From contig JAIKXO010000204.1 of NCBI GenBank assembly GCA_024684065.1, positions 1 through 7,430 on the forward strand: a stretch of 7,430 nucleotides of DNA. The letters are read 5' to 3'. A model generated the notes under the pieces. It was not told where the DNA came from. It ran no database searches and saw nothing but the letters and a program-made list of their open reading frames with translations. The number at the start of each line of letters is the position of its first letter. Within the stretch, counting starts at the first letter, position 1. The translations under genes and the position numbers were made by a program. The DNA is from Lachnospiraceae bacterium. GTDB taxonomy: Bacteria; Bacillota_A; Clostridia; Lachnospirales; Lachnospiraceae. This document shows positions 6,211 to 7,430 of the stretch, in pieces.

Positions 6211-7166
6211 ATATCGCTATAATCTACAATCTGAGGCGGCAGCTCCTTTTTCTCCGGTTCGCGCACATAGGATACAAGCCGCATATTGAAAGCCATCAAA
6301 AAATCTTTATACAGAGCCTTTCTGTCAAGTTTTACTTCTACGGTATCCTTATCCTTATCTTTAATATCTTTACAGCAGAGTTTTATTTCATCCGTATCTA
6401 TAACACAATAATAATAAGCCATATCCTTACTCTTAGTCTTTTTAAGAAGGTATTCAACCGACTTATCATCAATTACGAATATCTTATATTTCCATGCTGC
6501 TATTTTACCTGTTTCCGTCACATATATTGATTTAGCGCTTTTTTCCTTTTCCTTTTCTATCCTGTTGCTATATTTAAAATATTCAGGCAAATTATTTTTC
6601 TCAATTTTACGAGTAATATTATTCACTTCAACGATATCTTTCATTTCGACATGAATTATGTGAGCATCGACACTATCCTTATCATCATTCTTGTCAACAG
6701 ATAAACTCATATCAGTTAATACGTTTTGAGCAATCTGCTTGACATCGCTAAAATCATAAGATTCATTTCCTGTAATATTTATAACTATAATGATCCGCGG
6801 AATATAGGTCCCAATTCTCTCGTTTCTACCCTCCTCAAAAAATTCCCTAATGAGATCCATCTTATTTCCTCTGTAATTCACATAATCCTTCCTCTTATTT
6901 TTCTTCCAGCGCTCCCAATTCCAGAGATCGTATCCAGCCAGCTTAGCCTCATCGCAATCCATGCCGAACTGCTCCTTAGCAGTTATCCTTTTTTTGGGAA
7001 GCTTCCCCTGCATCATGCTTCTGAAAACTCCCGGTTCGAGATTCGTTACAAATTCCGAAACATCATATGTAGCCTTTCCTAAACTTTTAGAAGTCTCATC
7101 CTCATGACAAAGGTAGATGAAGAAACCGGTCCAACTTCCTAAAGTTTCGAGGCCGTGATGATGCAT
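6201..7166 (-). CDS. Rolling-circle Rep-like protein (Rep_2/RepB type), apparently truncated at its 5' end
   Basis: 321 residues from the ATG at 7166. Near the start, SWTGFFIYLCHEDETSK and then GKATYDVSEFVTNLE resemble the third motif region of pMV158 RepB-type proteins (a YLTHE segment followed by a YD segment). Tyr18 (7113-7115) sits where the nicking tyrosine of that family would be. The upstream HUH metal-binding motif, needed for nicking, is absent. Family-like sequence (DSEKVSRILKDFGINFREED) continues in frame back to about 7240, where it meets the promoter and ribosome binding site of the divergent recombinase. The frame runs open to 7340 only as antisense of that recombinase. I infer that the 5' part was lost by recombination and that this is a remnant. 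The ATG at 7166 has AGAGGA ten bases upstream, so a shortened product is possible. The C-terminal two thirds is lysine-rich and unrecognised; I see no helicase Walker motif. The region is AT-rich compared with the NRPS operon. Confidence 0.55.
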   Translation of the reverse strand: MHHHGLETLGSWTGFFIYLCHEDETSKSLGKATYDVSEFVTNLEPGVFRSMMQGKLPKKRITAKEQFGMDCDEAKLAGYDLWNWERWKKNKRKDYVNYRGNKMDLIREFFEEGRNERIGTYIPRIIIVINITGNESYDFSDVKQIAQNVLTDMSLSVDKNDDKDSVDAHIIHVEMKDIVEVNNITRKIEKNNLPEYFKYSNRIEKEKEKSAKSIYVTETGKIAAWKYKIFVIDDKSVEYLLKKTKSKDMAYYYCVIDTDEIKLCCKDIKDKDKDTVEVKLDRKALYKDFLMAFNMRLVSYVREPEKKELPPQIVDYSDILS

Positions 7167-7241
7167 CAACACTGTGTCCTCTTCCCTGAAATTGATACCG
7201 AAATCCTTCAAAATGCGAGAAACTTTTTCCGAATCTGTAGA

Positions 7242-7262
7242 TATAATGACACTAGGGAGGAG
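7242..7262 (+). promoter_or_regulatory. Candidate -10 box and ribosome binding site of the recombinase
   Basis: A perfect TATAAT lies at 7242-7247 and the strong ribosome binding site AGGGAGGAG at 7254-7262, nine bases before the ATG at 7272. No good -35 stands 16-18 bases upstream (GAAACT at 7219-7224 is poor), and the leader would be only about 18 bases. The ribosome binding site is convincing; the promoter is tentative. Confidence 0.5.
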
Positions 7263-7271
7263 ATGATACAA

Positions 7272-7430
7272 ATGGCTATATACTTCTACATGCGGATAAG
7301 CACACAGGAGGAGCTGGGCAAGCAGAAATTCTCTCGGCAAGAGGCTGCACTTAAGAAATATGCTGATGCAAACGGTCTCTTATACGATGATCACAATGTA
7401 TACAAGGAAGACCGCTCAGGGAAGAATTTC
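7272..7430 (+). CDS. Serine recombinase (resolvase/invertase family), N-terminal part
   Basis: 53 codons before the window ends. The N-terminus MAIYFYMRISTQEE is the canonical YxRxST active-site strand of serine recombinases, with Arg8 and nucleophilic Ser10. It is followed by FSRQEAALKKYADANG (compare the RQ...AL..YA..NG helix) and KEDRSGKNF (compare ED.xSGxxx). Such enzymes cut and rejoin DNA through a covalent serine-DNA link; family members include transposon resolvases, plasmid resolvases and large integrases. Whether this is a small or large member cannot be told. The start is supported by AGGGAGGAG at 7254-7262. It lies head-to-head with, and apparently cuts into, the Rep-like gene, which fits a plasmid or mobile-element segment. 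Confidence 0.9.
   Translation, partial: MAIYFYMRISTQEELGKQKFSRQEAALKKYADANGLLYDDHNVYKEDRSGKNF

Noticed and set aside
7167..7340. Extending the Rep-like gene to the ATG at 7340
   Set aside because: The segment is antisense to the recombinase coding sequence from 7272 onward, lacks Rep-like sequence beyond about 7240 and would require two genes to overlap at their 5' ends.
1..7430. CRISPR array, tRNA, rRNA or complete insertion sequence
   Set aside because: No regularly spaced direct repeats, tRNA cloverleaf, rRNA-like tract or transposase with terminal inverted repeats was seen on either strand.

Overview
The window looks like an accessory region of a Gram-positive gut or rumen anaerobe, most likely Clostridia and perhaps Lachnospiraceae. 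This is inferred from strong AGGAGG-type ribosome binding sites, an AT-rich background and the style of the small toxin-antitoxin, recombinase and replication-type genes. No rRNA or housekeeping gene fixes the taxonomy. Every complete gene is on the minus strand; only a serine recombinase entering at the right edge is on the plus strand.

Layout from left to right: (1) 1-294, the start of a Phd/YefM-type antitoxin that leaves the window, with a promoter and an overlapping inverted repeat. (2) 295-994, a two-gene unit encoding a four-helix MotA/TolQ/ExbB-like membrane protein and, overlapping its 3' end, a stand-alone LuxR-type helix-turn-helix protein. (3) 995-1206, no gene; it holds the ribosome binding site of the membrane gene and a clear intrinsic terminator closing the next operon. 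(4) 1207-5956, the central operon: a 1139-residue single-module nonribosomal peptide synthetase (NRPS) with an N-terminal STAS (anti-anti-sigma) domain, followed with an 8-base overlap by a MATE-family exporter. (5) 5957-6200, no gene; it holds the synthetase leader, a candidate promoter, a perfect 9-bp inverted repeat and a terminator-like hairpin. (6) 6201-7430, AT-rich mobile-element debris: a rolling-circle Rep-like gene that seems to have lost its 5' part, head-to-head with a serine recombinase.

The NRPS and MATE genes read as one make-and-export unit. The enzyme should activate an amino acid (adenylation domain), load it on its carrier domain, and condense or release it through a C-terminal condensation domain, as there is no thioesterase. 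The MATE protein is the likely exporter or self-protection pump. The STAS domain, which keeps the serine that is phosphorylated in SpoIIAA/RsbV proteins, suggests that synthesis is tied to a partner-switching (anti-sigma kinase/PP2C phosphatase) circuit. That fusion is the most unusual thing here. No phosphopantetheinyl transferase, MbtH protein, anti-sigma kinase or phosphatase is encoded in the window, so those partners would lie elsewhere.
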